From positions 87,376 to 151,375 of the forward strand of contig JACPOC010000032.1 of NCBI GenBank assembly GCA_016185125.1: a DNA stretch of 64,000 bases. Direction: 5' to 3'. The position numbers and the translations under genes are program-made. Below, one piece after another: positions 44,372 through 53,501 of this stretch (positions within the stretch are counted from its first letter, which is position 1; each line of letters starts with the position of its first letter). Under the pieces are notes generated by a model. The model made no database searches. It was not told the DNA's origin and saw nothing but the letters and a program-made list of their open reading frames with translations. The DNA comes from Bacteroidota bacterium (GTDB taxonomy: Bacteria; Bacteroidota; Bacteroidia; B-17B0; Aurantibacillaceae).

Positions 44372-44688
44372 AATGTATCGTAAAAATACTTATTTTTTCT
44401 GAGCTTGAATTGATTGCACGGCGCTTTATATCACAGTTCCATTTTACAGCTGGGTGGTGCACTTCAAGATGAATATCTTTTATATAAATTTTTCTTACCA
44501 TAGAAAATCAGATACCTATTTTTGGCATTTTTGACACATTACACAAAAATAAAACAATTAAGCACATCGGCAAGTGTTTTTTGTTAAAATCAACCTGAGT
44601 AGTTACTCTTTCAATTAACACCTTATGGTTAAAAACATTGCCAAGAGTGGGCTTTAAGGGCTTTTTTAAACGGTAATTTTAAAAGATA
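44372..44688. promoter_or_regulatory. Divergent intergenic region between the sugar dehydratase and ftsK genes, with two -7 elements
   Basis: 317 bases without a gene. Minus strand: TTG (44573-44571), 19 bases, TATTTTTG (44551-44544), a full Bacteroidota-type promoter toward the dehydratase. Plus strand: TATTTTTG at 44517-44524 toward ftsK, without a clear -33. The two converge in an overlapping zone, so transcription in one direction could hinder the other. No coding sequence is supported. Confidence 0.6.
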
Positions 44689-47400
44689 ATGAGCACAGAA
44701 AAAAAGAATAAATTTAGAGAGAAGCCTGTTACCGAAACTCTGGTAGAAGAAACCATAAATCCGTTTGATAAAGTAGAGCGTTTAACTGAAGAAAAAAAAC
44801 GTCCGCTTAAGGAAAACCCAAGCTCAGAGCAAACTAACGAGACACCTGAGAAAAAAAACAAACCTAAAAACACAGCTAAAAGCAAGCCTGAAACAACTCC
44901 TGTTCTTAAAAAGGAAAAAACAAGTTTCATGGAACGTTTTCAGCAGGCACGGGATGTTTACAACAACGAACGTACTCAAAAAATCCTCGGACTTTCATTG
45001 GTATTATTTTCGGTTTACCTGGCCATTGCTTTTACCTCTTATTTTTTTACCTGGGATGTAGATCAGGATAAAGTGCTTGATTCTTCAGCCAGCTTATTTA
45101 ACCCCGAAACAAAAGTGCAAAATTGGCTGGGTAAAGCCGGCGCGCTCATTTCGCATTTATTTTTATACAAAGGCTTTGGTGCGGCTTCTTTTATTTTAGT
45201 GCCTGTTTTATTTTTGTACGGCATTCAAAAAACTATTCAGCGTAAATTGGTGAACGTTTCTTCCTTTAATGCCAAATGGTTGTTTTTGATGACTTGGAGC
45301 TCGCTCTTGTTAGCATACATTTTCTCAGATCGTTTATTTTTTATGGGCGGGAGTTTCGGCTACTTTATCAACTTACAAATAGCAAACATGTTAGGTATTA
45401 TGGGCCTCATTGCTCTCCTTATTTTTTCCATGCTTACCTTTTTAGTACTGGTAATTAATTTATCATTTAAATTGCCTGGAAAACCAGAGTTTGCCGACGA
45501 TGCCATTATTGAGGAAGAGTTGAAAAATACGGAGCCCGCCAAAGATTTTAATAGCTCCTTCAATGAAGTAAAAGAATTAAAATTATCGCCTGAAGAAGAA
45601 GAGGAATTACTCAACTTTGAGATCAAACAAAAGGGAGAAGATCTGATAATTACTCCAACTGAAAATAAAAACATTGGTCTTGAAATTGTAAATACAGGAA
45701 CAGATACTTTTCTTCAAAATATGGAAGATAAAAAAACAGACGACCATACAATTGAACTTGATGCAACTTCAATAATTCCGGTAAATGAAGTTAAAGGAGA
45801 ACCCGAATTTGAAATCGGTAAAACGGTTGACGAACCCATCATTATTGAAGAAGAAAACAAAGCGGAAAAACTGGTGGCGGAGTTTGGAGAATATGATCCC
45901 ACTTTAGACCTGGGACATTATAAATTTCCAACCTTTGATCTGTTAAATGATTACGGAAGCTCTCAAAATAAAGTGAATCAGGACGAATTGGTTGCCAATA
46001 AAGACCGCATTATTGCCACGTTAAAAAATTACGGTATTGAGATAGATAAGATCATGGCCACGGTTGGACCTACAGTTACCCTTTACGAAATTGTACCCGC
46101 AGCAGGCGTGCGCATCTCTAAAATTAAAAATCTGGAAGATGATATTGCTCTGAGTTTAGCGGCTTTAGGCATTCGTATCATTGCGCCAATTCCGGGCAAA
46201 GGAACCATTGGTATAGAAGTGCCCAACCAAACACCCGAAATGGTTCCAATGAGAAATATTCTGGCTTCCGAAAAATTCAATAATTCTACTTTCGATCTTC
46301 CTATTGCTTTAGGCCGCACCATCAGCAACGAAATTTTTATTGCCGATCTTGCAAAAATGCCTCACCTGTTAATGGCGGGCGCCACGGGACAAGGTAAATC
46401 GGTTGGATTAAACGCGGTGTTGGTTTCCTTGCTTTATAAAAAACATCCCGCGCAAATTAAATTCGTTTTGGTTGATCCTAAAAAAGTAGAACTTACCTTA
46501 TTCAATAAAATTGAACGTCACTTTTTAGCCAAGCTTCCTAATTCAGAAGATGCGATTATTACCGATAATACTAAAGTAATTCACACGCTTAATTCCTTGT
46601 GTATTGAAATGGATAACCGCTATGCTCTGCTGCAGGATGCGCAGGTGCGTAACATTAAAGAGTACAACACAAAATTTGTAAATCGAAAATTAAATCCAAA
46701 CGACGGCCATAAATATCTTCCTTACATTATTTTAGTAGTAGATGAATTTGCCGATCTGATAATGACGGCAGGTAAAGAAGTGGAAACGCCAATAGCCCGA
46801 TTAGCGCAATTGGCCCGTGCCATTGGTATTCACCTGATCATTGCCACGCAAAGACCTTCGGTAAATATTATTACGGGAACCATTAAAGCTAACTTTCCGG
46901 CTCGCATCGCCTTCCGTGTTTCCAGTAAAATTGACAGCCGTACGATTTTAGATACAGGGGGAGCCGATCAGCTAATTGGGCGCGGAGACATGTTGCTGAG
47001 CACAGGAAATGATTTAATTCGAATTCAATGTGCCTTTGTTGATACTCCGGAAGTTGAAAAAATATGTGAATTTATCGGAAATCAAAGGGCTTATCCAAGC
47101 GCGTTTTTATTGCCTGAATATGTAGGGGAAGACGGCAGCGACGGTAAAGCGGAAGTGGATCTTAGCGAACGTGATAAAATGTTTGACGATGCGGCAAAAT
47201 TGGTGGTACAATTTCAACAAGGTAGTGCCTCATTTCTACAAAGAAAGTTAAAATTGGGGTATAATCGCGCAGGTAGAATTGTAGATCAATTGGAAGCCGC
47301 AGGTATTATCGGACCCTTTGAAGGCAGCAAAGCCCGGGAAGTTCTTAGCAAAGACATGGGTCAACTGGAGGAAATTTTACAAAAATTAAGAAATCAGTAG
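44689..47400 (+). CDS. ftsK: DNA translocase FtsK
   Basis: 903 residues. A charged N-terminus (about 1-85) is followed by four membrane segments (about 100-260), an acidic linker, and the alpha/beta motor with Walker A GATGQGKS (564-571) and Walker B ILVVDEFADLIM. The C-terminal gamma winged-helix domain (DDAAKLVVQFQQGSASFLQRKL..., GIIGPFEGSKAREVL) normally reads polar KOPS/SRS-type sites. It pumps chromosome ends at the division septum for XerCD resolution. It is followed by lolA, the ftsK-lolA order also seen in many Gram-negative bacteria. Confidence 0.96.
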   Translation: MSTEKKNKFREKPVTETLVEETINPFDKVERLTEEKKRPLKENPSSEQTNETPEKKNKPKNTAKSKPETTPVLKKEKTSFMERFQQARDVYNNERTQKILGLSLVLFSVYLAIAFTSYFFTWDVDQDKVLDSSASLFNPETKVQNWLGKAGALISHLFLYKGFGAASFILVPVLFLYGIQKTIQRKLVNVSSFNAKWLFLMTWSSLLLAYIFSDRLFFMGGSFGYFINLQIANMLGIMGLIALLIFSMLTFLVLVINLSFKLPGKPEFADDAIIEEELKNTEPAKDFNSSFNEVKELKLSPEEEEELLNFEIKQKGEDLIITPTENKNIGLEIVNTGTDTFLQNMEDKKTDDHTIELDATSIIPVNEVKGEPEFEIGKTVDEPIIIEEENKAEKLVAEFGEYDPTLDLGHYKFPTFDLLNDYGSSQNKVNQDELVANKDRIIATLKNYGIEIDKIMATVGPTVTLYEIVPAAGVRISKIKNLEDDIALSLAALGIRIIAPIPGKGTIGIEVPNQTPEMVPMRNILASEKFNNSTFDLPIALGRTISNEIFIADLAKMPHLLMAGATGQGKSVGLNAVLVSLLYKKHPAQIKFVLVDPKKVELTLFNKIERHFLAKLPNSEDAIITDNTKVIHTLNSLCIEMDNRYALLQDAQVRNIKEYNTKFVNRKLNPNDGHKYLPYIILVVDEFADLIMTAGKEVETPIARLAQLARAIGIHLIIATQRPSVNIITGTIKANFPARIAFRVSSKIDSRTILDTGGADQLIGRGDMLLSTGNDLIRIQCAFVDTPEVEKICEFIGNQRAYPSAFLLPEYVGEDGSDGKAEVDLSERDKMFDDAAKLVVQFQQGSASFLQRKLKLGYNRAGRIVDQLEAAGIIGPFEGSKAREVLSKDMGQLEEILQKLRNQ

Positions 47401-47424
47401 TCGGTTTTTAATCTTTTACCGCCT

Positions 47425-47452
47425 TTTGCCGTCTTAATTGGTATTACATTTG
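47425..47452 (+). promoter_or_regulatory. lolA promoter: TTTG-N16-TACATTTG
   Basis: TTTG at 47425-47428, 16 bases, TACATTTG at 47445-47452. It ends one base before an upstream in-frame ATG (47454), which therefore cannot be the start if this promoter is used; the start at 47466 fits and leaves a leader of under ten bases. Confidence 0.65.
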
Positions 47453-47465
47453 CATGACATTAAGT

Positions 47466-48116
47466 ATGAGAAAATTATTTTTAGTAGCATTCGCCTCCCT
47501 TTCGTTGGTTTTTAGTGCGCAGGAACAAGACCCGAAAGCAAAAACCATTTTGGATGAGTTAAGCAAAATCACCAAAAGCTATAAAACTATTTCGGCTGAT
47601 TACGGCTTTACCATTTTAAACAAAGATAAAAAACAGATTGAAAAGCAAACCGGAAAAGTTCAGATAAAAGGCCAGAAATTTAAATTGGAAATTCCGGGCA
47701 ATACCATTGTGTGCGATGGAAAAACGCTTTGGAATTACAATAAGGATGCCAAAGAAGTAACTATAAAAAACTTTGATGCGGAAAACGAAGATCAGAACCC
47801 AAGCAAGATATTTACACTTTACGAAACCGGCTATAAATATAAATTTGATAAGGAGGAAAAAGCAGGCGCGGTAACTTACAATGTGATTGATCTGTTTCCT
47901 GCCATTAAGCCTGAGAAGAAAAAATTTCATACTATTAAGTTGTACGTAAATAAAACTAAAAAACAGGTAGGCCAGCTAAAAATGATGATGAAAGATGGCG
48001 GCACGCAGGTTTACGAAATTAAAACCATGAAGCCCAATGTAGAAATGGCTGATGCACTTTTTGTTTTTGACATGAAAGGCCTGAAAGCCGATCAGATTAA
48101 TGATGAAAGAGATTAA
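47466..48116 (+). CDS. lolA: LolA-like outer-membrane lipoprotein carrier
   Basis: 216 residues from the ATG at 47466; the frame opens four codons earlier (47454), but the promoter placement and the clean signal peptide MRKLFLVAFASLSLVFSAQ favour the later start. The mature part has the LolA unclosed-barrel pattern: KTISADYGFTILNKDKKQIEKQTGKV (in part), a GKTLWNYNKDAKEVTI strand, KIFTLYETGYKYKF, and a late IKLYVNKTKKQVGQLKMMMKDG. LolA ferries lipoproteins from the inner to the outer membrane. The gene follows ftsK directly. Confidence 0.88.
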   Translation: MRKLFLVAFASLSLVFSAQEQDPKAKTILDELSKITKSYKTISADYGFTILNKDKKQIEKQTGKVQIKGQKFKLEIPGNTIVCDGKTLWNYNKDAKEVTIKNFDAENEDQNPSKIFTLYETGYKYKFDKEEKAGAVTYNVIDLFPAIKPEKKKFHTIKLYVNKTKKQVGQLKMMMKDGGTQVYEIKTMKPNVEMADALFVFDMKGLKADQINDERD

Positions 48117-48256
48117 TAAAGAAGTTAAAAGTTTTTAGTTTTTAGTTTTTAGTAGAGTTTGTTTGTCCTAGTTTTTAATGTAATGGTTATTTATTAAAAA
48201 CTAAAAACTCATCACTAAACACTGATCATTAAACACTAATAATTAATCACTAAAAA
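48117..48256. repeat. AT-rich intergenic array of degenerate TTTTTAGT / ACTAAAAA units
   Basis: Three copies of GTTTTTA in direct order (48129-48152) face several inverted ACTAAAAACT, ACTAAACACT and ATTAAACACT units (48197-48256). The arms could pair into a long imperfect hairpin between the convergent lolA and phoH genes. Similar short units lie at 11714-11787 and 56855-56917. They are too short and degenerate for CRISPR repeats. Confidence 0.5.
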
Positions 48257-49207
48257 CTAATTTTTCGCTTCGTAACGTTCAATGATTGATCGAACTAATT
48301 TGTGGCGTATAACATCCGAATTATTTAATTCAATAATATCAATTCCTTCCACTTTCTTTAAAAGCTTTAAAGCTTGCAATAAACCGCTGGGCTGTTTCGC
48401 GGGTAAATCCACCTGAGTGGCATCGCCGGTAACAATAAACTTTGCGTTGGCACCCATCCGTGTTAAAAACATTTTCATCTGGCTCTCAGTTGTGTTTTGC
48501 GCTTCATCCAATATCACAAAGGCGTTATCGAGTGTTCTTCCGCGCATAAAAGCCAAAGGAGCAATTTGTATGGTTCTGTTTTCAATATACTGATTGAGTT
48601 TATCGGTTGGCACCATGTCGTTAAGCGCGTCATATAAAGGCTGCATGTAAGGATCCAATTTTTCCTTTAAATCTCCGGGCAAAAAACCCAGATTTTCGCC
48701 TGCTTCTACGGCAGGACGGGTTAAAATTATACGTTTAACTTCTTTGTTTTTTAATGCTTTTACCGCTAACGCAACGGCTGTGTAAGTTTTTCCCGTTCCC
48801 GCAGGTCCTATTGCAAAAAGCATGTCGTTTTTTACAATGCTGCTCACCATTTTACGCTGATTTTCAGTCTTCGCTTTAATTACCAGTCCGTTATTGCCGA
48901 ACATAATAATATCGTTGTTTTGCGCCTCTTCCTTCGTTTCTAGCATGTTATCGCCTGTTTGGCCTAACAATCGCTCCAGAACCGATTCGGTGAGCAATCC
49001 GTTCTTATGATAATAATCGGTTAGCATTTCAAGCTTTTTTTCAAAGCGGCCAATTTCATCTCCCTCGCCCAATACTTTTAAAGAATAACCCCTAGCAATG
49101 AGTTTTAACTTGGGGAAAAATTTCTTTATAATATTCAGCTTTACATCATTAACTCCGTAAATTTCAACCGGCTCAATGCTTTCAAGGGTAATTATCTGCT
49201 CATTCAT
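48257..49207 (-). CDS. PhoH-family ATPase
   Basis: 316 residues. The C-terminal two thirds are the PhoH P-loop domain: Walker A GPAGTGKT (134-141), RPAVEAGENLGFLPGDLKEKLDPYMQPLYD (in part), MRGRTLDNAFVILDEAQNTT and VTGDATQVDLP. The N-terminus has a KH-like region (LNIIKKFFPKLKLIARG). PhoH proteins are predicted RNA-associated ATPases linked to the YbeY/PhoH ribosome and RNA-processing network. The gene converges on lolA and diverges from the SAM hydrolase gene. Confidence 0.93.
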   Translation of the reverse strand: MNEQIITLESIEPVEIYGVNDVKLNIIKKFFPKLKLIARGYSLKVLGEGDEIGRFEKKLEMLTDYYHKNGLLTESVLERLLGQTGDNMLETKEEAQNNDIIMFGNNGLVIKAKTENQRKMVSSIVKNDMLFAIGPAGTGKTYTAVALAVKALKNKEVKRIILTRPAVEAGENLGFLPGDLKEKLDPYMQPLYDALNDMVPTDKLNQYIENRTIQIAPLAFMRGRTLDNAFVILDEAQNTTESQMKMFLTRMGANAKFIVTGDATQVDLPAKQPSGLLQALKLLKKVEGIDIIELNNSDVIRHKLVRSIIERYEAKN

Positions 49208-49273
49208 ACTTTAAGGTCTGTTTTAGGGCATTTTGTTTATAACCCTGTTAATCTAACTTCAAGGTTAAAAAAA

Positions 49274-49301
49274 TTTGTGCCTTAAATAATATTTACTTTT
49301 G
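49274..49301 (+). promoter_or_regulatory. Promoter of the SAM hydrolase gene: TTTG-N16-TACTTTTG
   Basis: TTTG at 49274-49277, 16 bases, then TACTTTTG at 49294-49301, only seven bases before the ATG at 49309. A leader of about three bases is predicted. Confidence 0.65.
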
Positions 49302-49308
49302 AACATAT

Positions 49309-50127
49309 ATGCGCATTATTACTTTAACAACCGATCTGGGATATCGCGATCCTTATTTAGCGATAGTTAAAGCTAAACTTCTTACCGAAAATCCGGGTGT
49401 GCAGATCATTGACCTGAGTTGTGATATTAAAGATAATAATATTGGCGATGCCGCTTTTATTTTAAAGAACGCAATTCCTTATTTTCCGGTAGGAACCATT
49501 CATTTGGTAGCGGTAAAATTTATTGCGGGCAACAGCGGATTAAATAAAACGCACGCCATCGATAACACCCGTTATCTTCTCAGTAGTTTTAAAGATCAAT
49601 ATATTATTTGTCCGGATAACGGCTTGTTTACCTTGCTGGATAAGGATTTCGACGCGCCCGTGTATCAGTTGTACTACGATGATAATACCAAACACCACTT
49701 TTTTTTAAAAGATGTTTTTACAGATATTGCCTCTCATTTGCTCAGAGAAAAATTGATTGAAGATATTGGAATGCCCACCGGTGAATTTTATAAAGCCATA
49801 CAATTTGAGAGTTTTGTTACAGGAAATATGTTGCGCGGAAAAGGAATTTATATTGATGATTTCGGCAACATTATTACCAATATTACCAAAGATCAATTTA
49901 CAGAAATAATAGGTAAAAAACAGTTCAACATTACGCTTCCCGGCGCCAGAATTACTAAAATACATAACACTTACGATGAGGTAAAACATGGGCAACCTCT
50001 GGTAATATTTAATAGTTTTGGCAATCTTGAAGTAGCCATTAACGGAGGTAACGCCCAAAAAATGCTTTGTCCGAGAGATATTGGCTCCAAATTCGATTTC
50101 AACCTTATAATTGAATTTAATGATTAA
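49309..50127 (+). CDS. SAM hydrolase / SAM hydroxide adenosyltransferase (DUF62 family)
   Basis: 272 residues. The N-terminus TLTTDLGYRDPYLAIVKAKLL with Asp9, the segment DLSCDIKDNNIGDAAFILKNAIPYFP (in part), KDQYIICPDNGLFTLL and IDDFGNIITNIT near the C-terminus are signatures of the SAM-dependent halogenase/hydroxide adenosyltransferase fold. Members without a halide site hydrolyse S-adenosylmethionine to adenosine and methionine. I see no evidence for halogenation here. The stop overlaps the start of the following ABM gene by eight bases. Confidence 0.9.
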   Translation: MRIITLTTDLGYRDPYLAIVKAKLLTENPGVQIIDLSCDIKDNNIGDAAFILKNAIPYFPVGTIHLVAVKFIAGNSGLNKTHAIDNTRYLLSSFKDQYIICPDNGLFTLLDKDFDAPVYQLYYDDNTKHHFFLKDVFTDIASHLLREKLIEDIGMPTGEFYKAIQFESFVTGNMLRGKGIYIDDFGNIITNITKDQFTEIIGKKQFNITLPGARITKIHNTYDEVKHGQPLVIFNSFGNLEVAINGGNAQKMLCPRDIGSKFDFNLIIEFND

Positions 50128-50410
50128 ACGAATAGTTAAAATGAGTTTTGAGCCGCAAAAAATTGATACGTTTAAAGCAATTTTTAAAGCCAACAGCCAA
50201 CATATAAAATCCTTTCCCGGCTGCAGCCATGTGGAATTATTACAGGATCAGAATAATCCTTCGGTTTTTTTCACTTACAGTTTATGGGAGAACGAAGAGT
50301 GTGTGGAAAATTATCGGCAAAGTGAGTTATTCGCAACGGTTTGGGCCGCAACCAAAATATTATTTAACGATAAACCTCAGGCTTGGACGGTGAAAGAGAT
50401 AAATTTCTAA
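50120..50410 (+). CDS. Antibiotic biosynthesis monooxygenase (ABM) domain protein
   Basis: 96 residues from the ATG at 50120 (a TTG nine bases earlier also opens the frame). The single ABM ferredoxin-like domain is recognisable: MIKRIVKMSFEPQKIDTF, FPGCSHVELLQDQNNPSVFFTYSLWENEE and YRQSELFATVW. Proteins of this size act as cofactor-free monooxygenases or heme-handling enzymes; none can be singled out. It overlaps the SAM hydrolase gene by eight bases, indicating translational coupling. Its 3' end is only nine bases ahead of the first LytTR-type box of the kinase promoter. Confidence 0.85.
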   Translation: MIKRIVKMSFEPQKIDTFKAIFKANSQHIKSFPGCSHVELLQDQNNPSVFFTYSLWENEECVENYRQSELFATVWAATKILFNDKPQAWTVKEINF

Positions 50411-50418
50411 GCGCTTTT

Positions 50419-50510
50419 GCCACCTTTTCAATAAACCCTACCAGTTTTAAAGAAATTCCTGCCACTTATTTATAAGTTCTTTCCATTTCATATTATTAAC
50501 AATACATTAG
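50419..50510 (+). promoter_or_regulatory. Candidate LytTR-activated promoter of the sensor kinase gene: three 21-bp direct repeats plus -7 element
   Basis: GCCACCTTT, ACCAGTTTT and GCCACTTAT start at 50419, 50440 and 50461, each exactly 21 bp apart. 42 bp after the start of the last box is TACATTAG (50503-50510), one mismatch from TAnnTTTG. Transcription would start near 50514, a few bases before the best candidate start codon. The same layout precedes the receptor operon and follows the regulator gene. Confidence 0.7.
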
Positions 50511-50517
50511 TAGTAGT

Positions 50518-53456
50518 ATCAAGCGCACTAATTACATATTCATTTTATTTTTTTTATGCTTTTTATCAAAAGCACAACAATATTTTTTTAAGAACTACAG
50601 TGCCGAAAACGGGTTGCCTTTTGTTCAGGTTTCTTGTATGTTTCAGGACAGAGAAGGTTATTTGTGGTCGGGAGGCTTTGGCGGACTCACCCGCTTTGAT
50701 GGCCAGAGTTTTGTTAATTATAACCCAAAAAATGGATTAATTGACCACAATGTTACAGCCATTGAACAGGACGATTACGGTAATATTTTTGTAGGTACCA
50801 ATAAAGGGTTGAGTGTAGTAAGCAATAATAAAATTTTTAATTATAAACAATCACAAGGGCTGACTAACCTCACTATAACTTCACTATGTAAAGGCTTTAA
50901 TCACAATGTTTTCATTGGCACTTTTAAAGGACTTTACACATTTAGGAAAAACAAAATTAATAACGTACCGGAATTAAAAAACTATAAAATAAACAGTATT
51001 TTCAAAGCAGACACTTCACTTTATATTGGAACAAACAATGGATTAATAATATATGGCCAAGGTAACTTGCAATTTATTGATAAAACAAAAGGACTTCCGT
51101 CTAACCAAATAAACTGTATAGTACAAAAAAGCGGACTTATTGTAATTGGAACTGATAAAGGTTTAAGCTTTTATAACCGACAAACTAAAAAAATTACCAG
51201 CTACTTTATTGAAAATGGTTTAATTGATGAAAATATTTCCACATTACTTAATCAAAACGATGACTATCTATGGATAGGTTCTCATACAGGACTTTTACGC
51301 TTTGACGGAGATCAGTTTTCTTATTACAACATTGGCTATGATAACAATTCCAACATCATACGCTCTTTAATAAAAGACAGAGAAGATAATTTATGGGTAG
51401 GTACGCACAGTGGGCTATATAAATACCGCGACAATTCGTTTTCAACATTTGACAAGATCAATGGCCCCGGTAACGCATTTATATTTCAAATCTTCCGTGA
51501 TACTAAAAATGATTTGTGGATGTGTTCTGAAAACAATGGCATTTACAAATACAGCCAAGGTTACTTTAAGCATTACGGCATTCAGGAAGGCCTAGGTACC
51601 AATGTTTGCAAAACCGGATTACAGGATAAAGAGGGGCGTTTATTGTTCGGTACAAAAAACGGATTAATGCAATTAAAAAACGAACGCTTTATTAATATTC
51701 CATTCCCTAAAGAATTTAAAGGTCCTTACGAAATGCTTTATAAAACCAAAGATAACACCGTATGGATCGCGGGCAGAAACGGTATAGCCTCACTTACCTG
51801 GAGCGGAAATGTACCTCAAGTCAAATACAAAGCTTTACCGGTTAAAACAGATTATCAGGTTTACGGCTTATGTGAAAAGATGCTCAGGGAAATTTATGGA
51901 TTGGCGCCTCCCCTGCAGGATTATTTATGCTTCACGGCGACTCCCTCCGGCACATCAGCAAAGAGTGGAATTTAGCAGAAGAAGATTTCCTGGCCGTAAA
52001 ATGCTACAAAAATTATCTGTTTGCTGCTACGCTTAAAGGTCTTCTGATTTTAAATTTAACAACCCAAAACGTTAGTTACATAACACAGGAGGATGGCCTT
52101 AATTCCGAATTTGTATACTCTATAGAATTAGCGGAAAACTATAACGTTCTTTGGATTGGAACTAATCAAGGAATTAATAAATTAAATCTGAAAAAATACA
52201 TTGAAGCTGGCATAACCGAAATAACTTCCTTTGGAAAGTTTCAGGGTTTTATGGGAGTGGAATGTAACTCCAACGGCATTTGGGAAGATCACGACGGCTC
52301 ACTTTGGTTTGGCACCATCAGCGGCCTTGTAAAGCATGAGCCTTACAGTTTTAAAAAGAACAGGCTGCCCAATTCTACCCTCATTCAAAATATAAAATTA
52401 TTTAGCGAAGACACTCTTCTTAAAAACGGTTCTGAATTGCCAAGCAGGTTTAATACCATTACTTTTTATTACAAAGGCATTTGCTTAACCGGGCCCGAAA
52501 AAGTTTTGTATATAAAAAAACTCGAAGGCCTTGAAAAAGAGTGGAGCTTGCCCAGTGCCGAAGACTATAGCAAATATGCCAACCTTGCTCCCGGAAAATA
52601 TACTTTTAAAGTAAAAAGCAGAAATAACGAAGGGATTTGGGATGCCCAGGAAACTTCATTTAGTTTTACCATCTTAACTCCTTTTTTTAAAAAATGGTGG
52701 TTCATATTAGGAACGATACTCCTGTCTCTATCGTTAATAAGCGGAATAATCATTTACAGAATAAAAAGCATTAAAAAGAAACAACGATTGGATTACGAAC
52801 GTAAAGTAGAGATGAGTAAGATTGAATTAAAAGCATTGCGTTCACAAATGAATCCGCATTTTATTTTTAATTCCTTAAACTCTATACAGCATTACATATT
52901 CAACAGTAAAACTGATGAAGCTATTAAATACCTCAGCAAGTTTGCCAGACTGGTGCGCATTATTTTAAACAATTCTAACAAGCCAACAGTTACAGTAGGT
53001 GAAGACCTTGAAGCATTAAAATTATATTTGCAGCTCGAGCAAATGCGCTTCGAAGATAAGTTTGAATATGAAATTACCATAGAACCTTCTGTGGATGCAG
53101 ATTATGATATTATGCCGCCACTGCTCACTCAGCCGTATGTTGAAAATGCTATTCTTCACGGATTAAATCCCAAGCCTGAAAAGGGAAAACTGTGCATCCA
53201 TTTTAAAGCAAAAGATAATTTTTTGGTTTGTACCATTACGGATAATGGAATTGGAAGGCAAAAAGCCGGTGAAATCAAACGCACCATGCCGGTAAGCAAA
53301 CACAAATCTTTGGGCATGCAAATTACCGAAGACAGATTGAAAATTTTGAACGATATGAATAATTCAAAATTGAGTGTTACCATAACCGATTTAAAGGATG
53401 CCGATAACAACCCGGCCGGAACGCAGGTTGAATTATATATACCAATTAACGGATAA
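50518..53456 (+). pseudogene. Two-propeller sensor histidine kinase (Reg_prop/Y_Y_Y/LytS-type), frameshifted and lacking a standard start
   Basis: Read as two frames, 50518-about 51878 and about 51879-53456; adding one A to the A-run 51875-51878 joins them into 979 codons and restores the blade CEKDAQGNLWIGAS. The protein would have a signal peptide (KRTNYIFILFFLCFLSKAQ), fourteen Reg_prop motifs such as DREGYLWSGGFGGLTRFDG and EDNLWVGTHSGL, enough for two seven-bladed propellers, a Y_Y_Y domain (about 655-720), a membrane segment (about 727-749), a His_kinase domain with phospho-accepting His near 781 (SQMNPHFIFNSLNSI) and an ATPase domain (ITDNGIGRQKAGE). No ATG, GTG or TTG precedes the signal peptide; the codon in the start position is ATC at 50518. 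It pairs with the LytTR regulator downstream. Sequencing error or real decay are both possible. Confidence 0.8.
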
Positions 53457-53501
53457 TTTATTTAAATTTAATACTATATAAGATCGGAAAAATATTTTAA
53501 T

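Noticed and set aside
48117..48256. CRISPR array or attachment site
   Set aside because: Units are 7-10 bases, degenerate and without unique spacers; no integrase or cas gene is near.
49309..50127. Fluorinase or chlorinase activity of the DUF62 protein
   Set aside because: No halide-site feature was identified; the common hydrolase role is more likely.
49705..50193. 162-codon open frame antisense to the SAM hydrolase and ABM genes
   Set aside because: Composition is unlike a protein, and the opposite strand has two clear family members.
51875..51878. Programmed ribosomal frameshift in the kinase gene
   Set aside because: A run of only four A is a poor slippery site and no stimulatory hairpin is obvious; indel or sequence error is simpler.
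51809..52036. Third frame across the kinase frameshift
   Set aside because: It has no Reg_prop pattern; the joint between the other two frames restores a complete blade, so this is a shadow.
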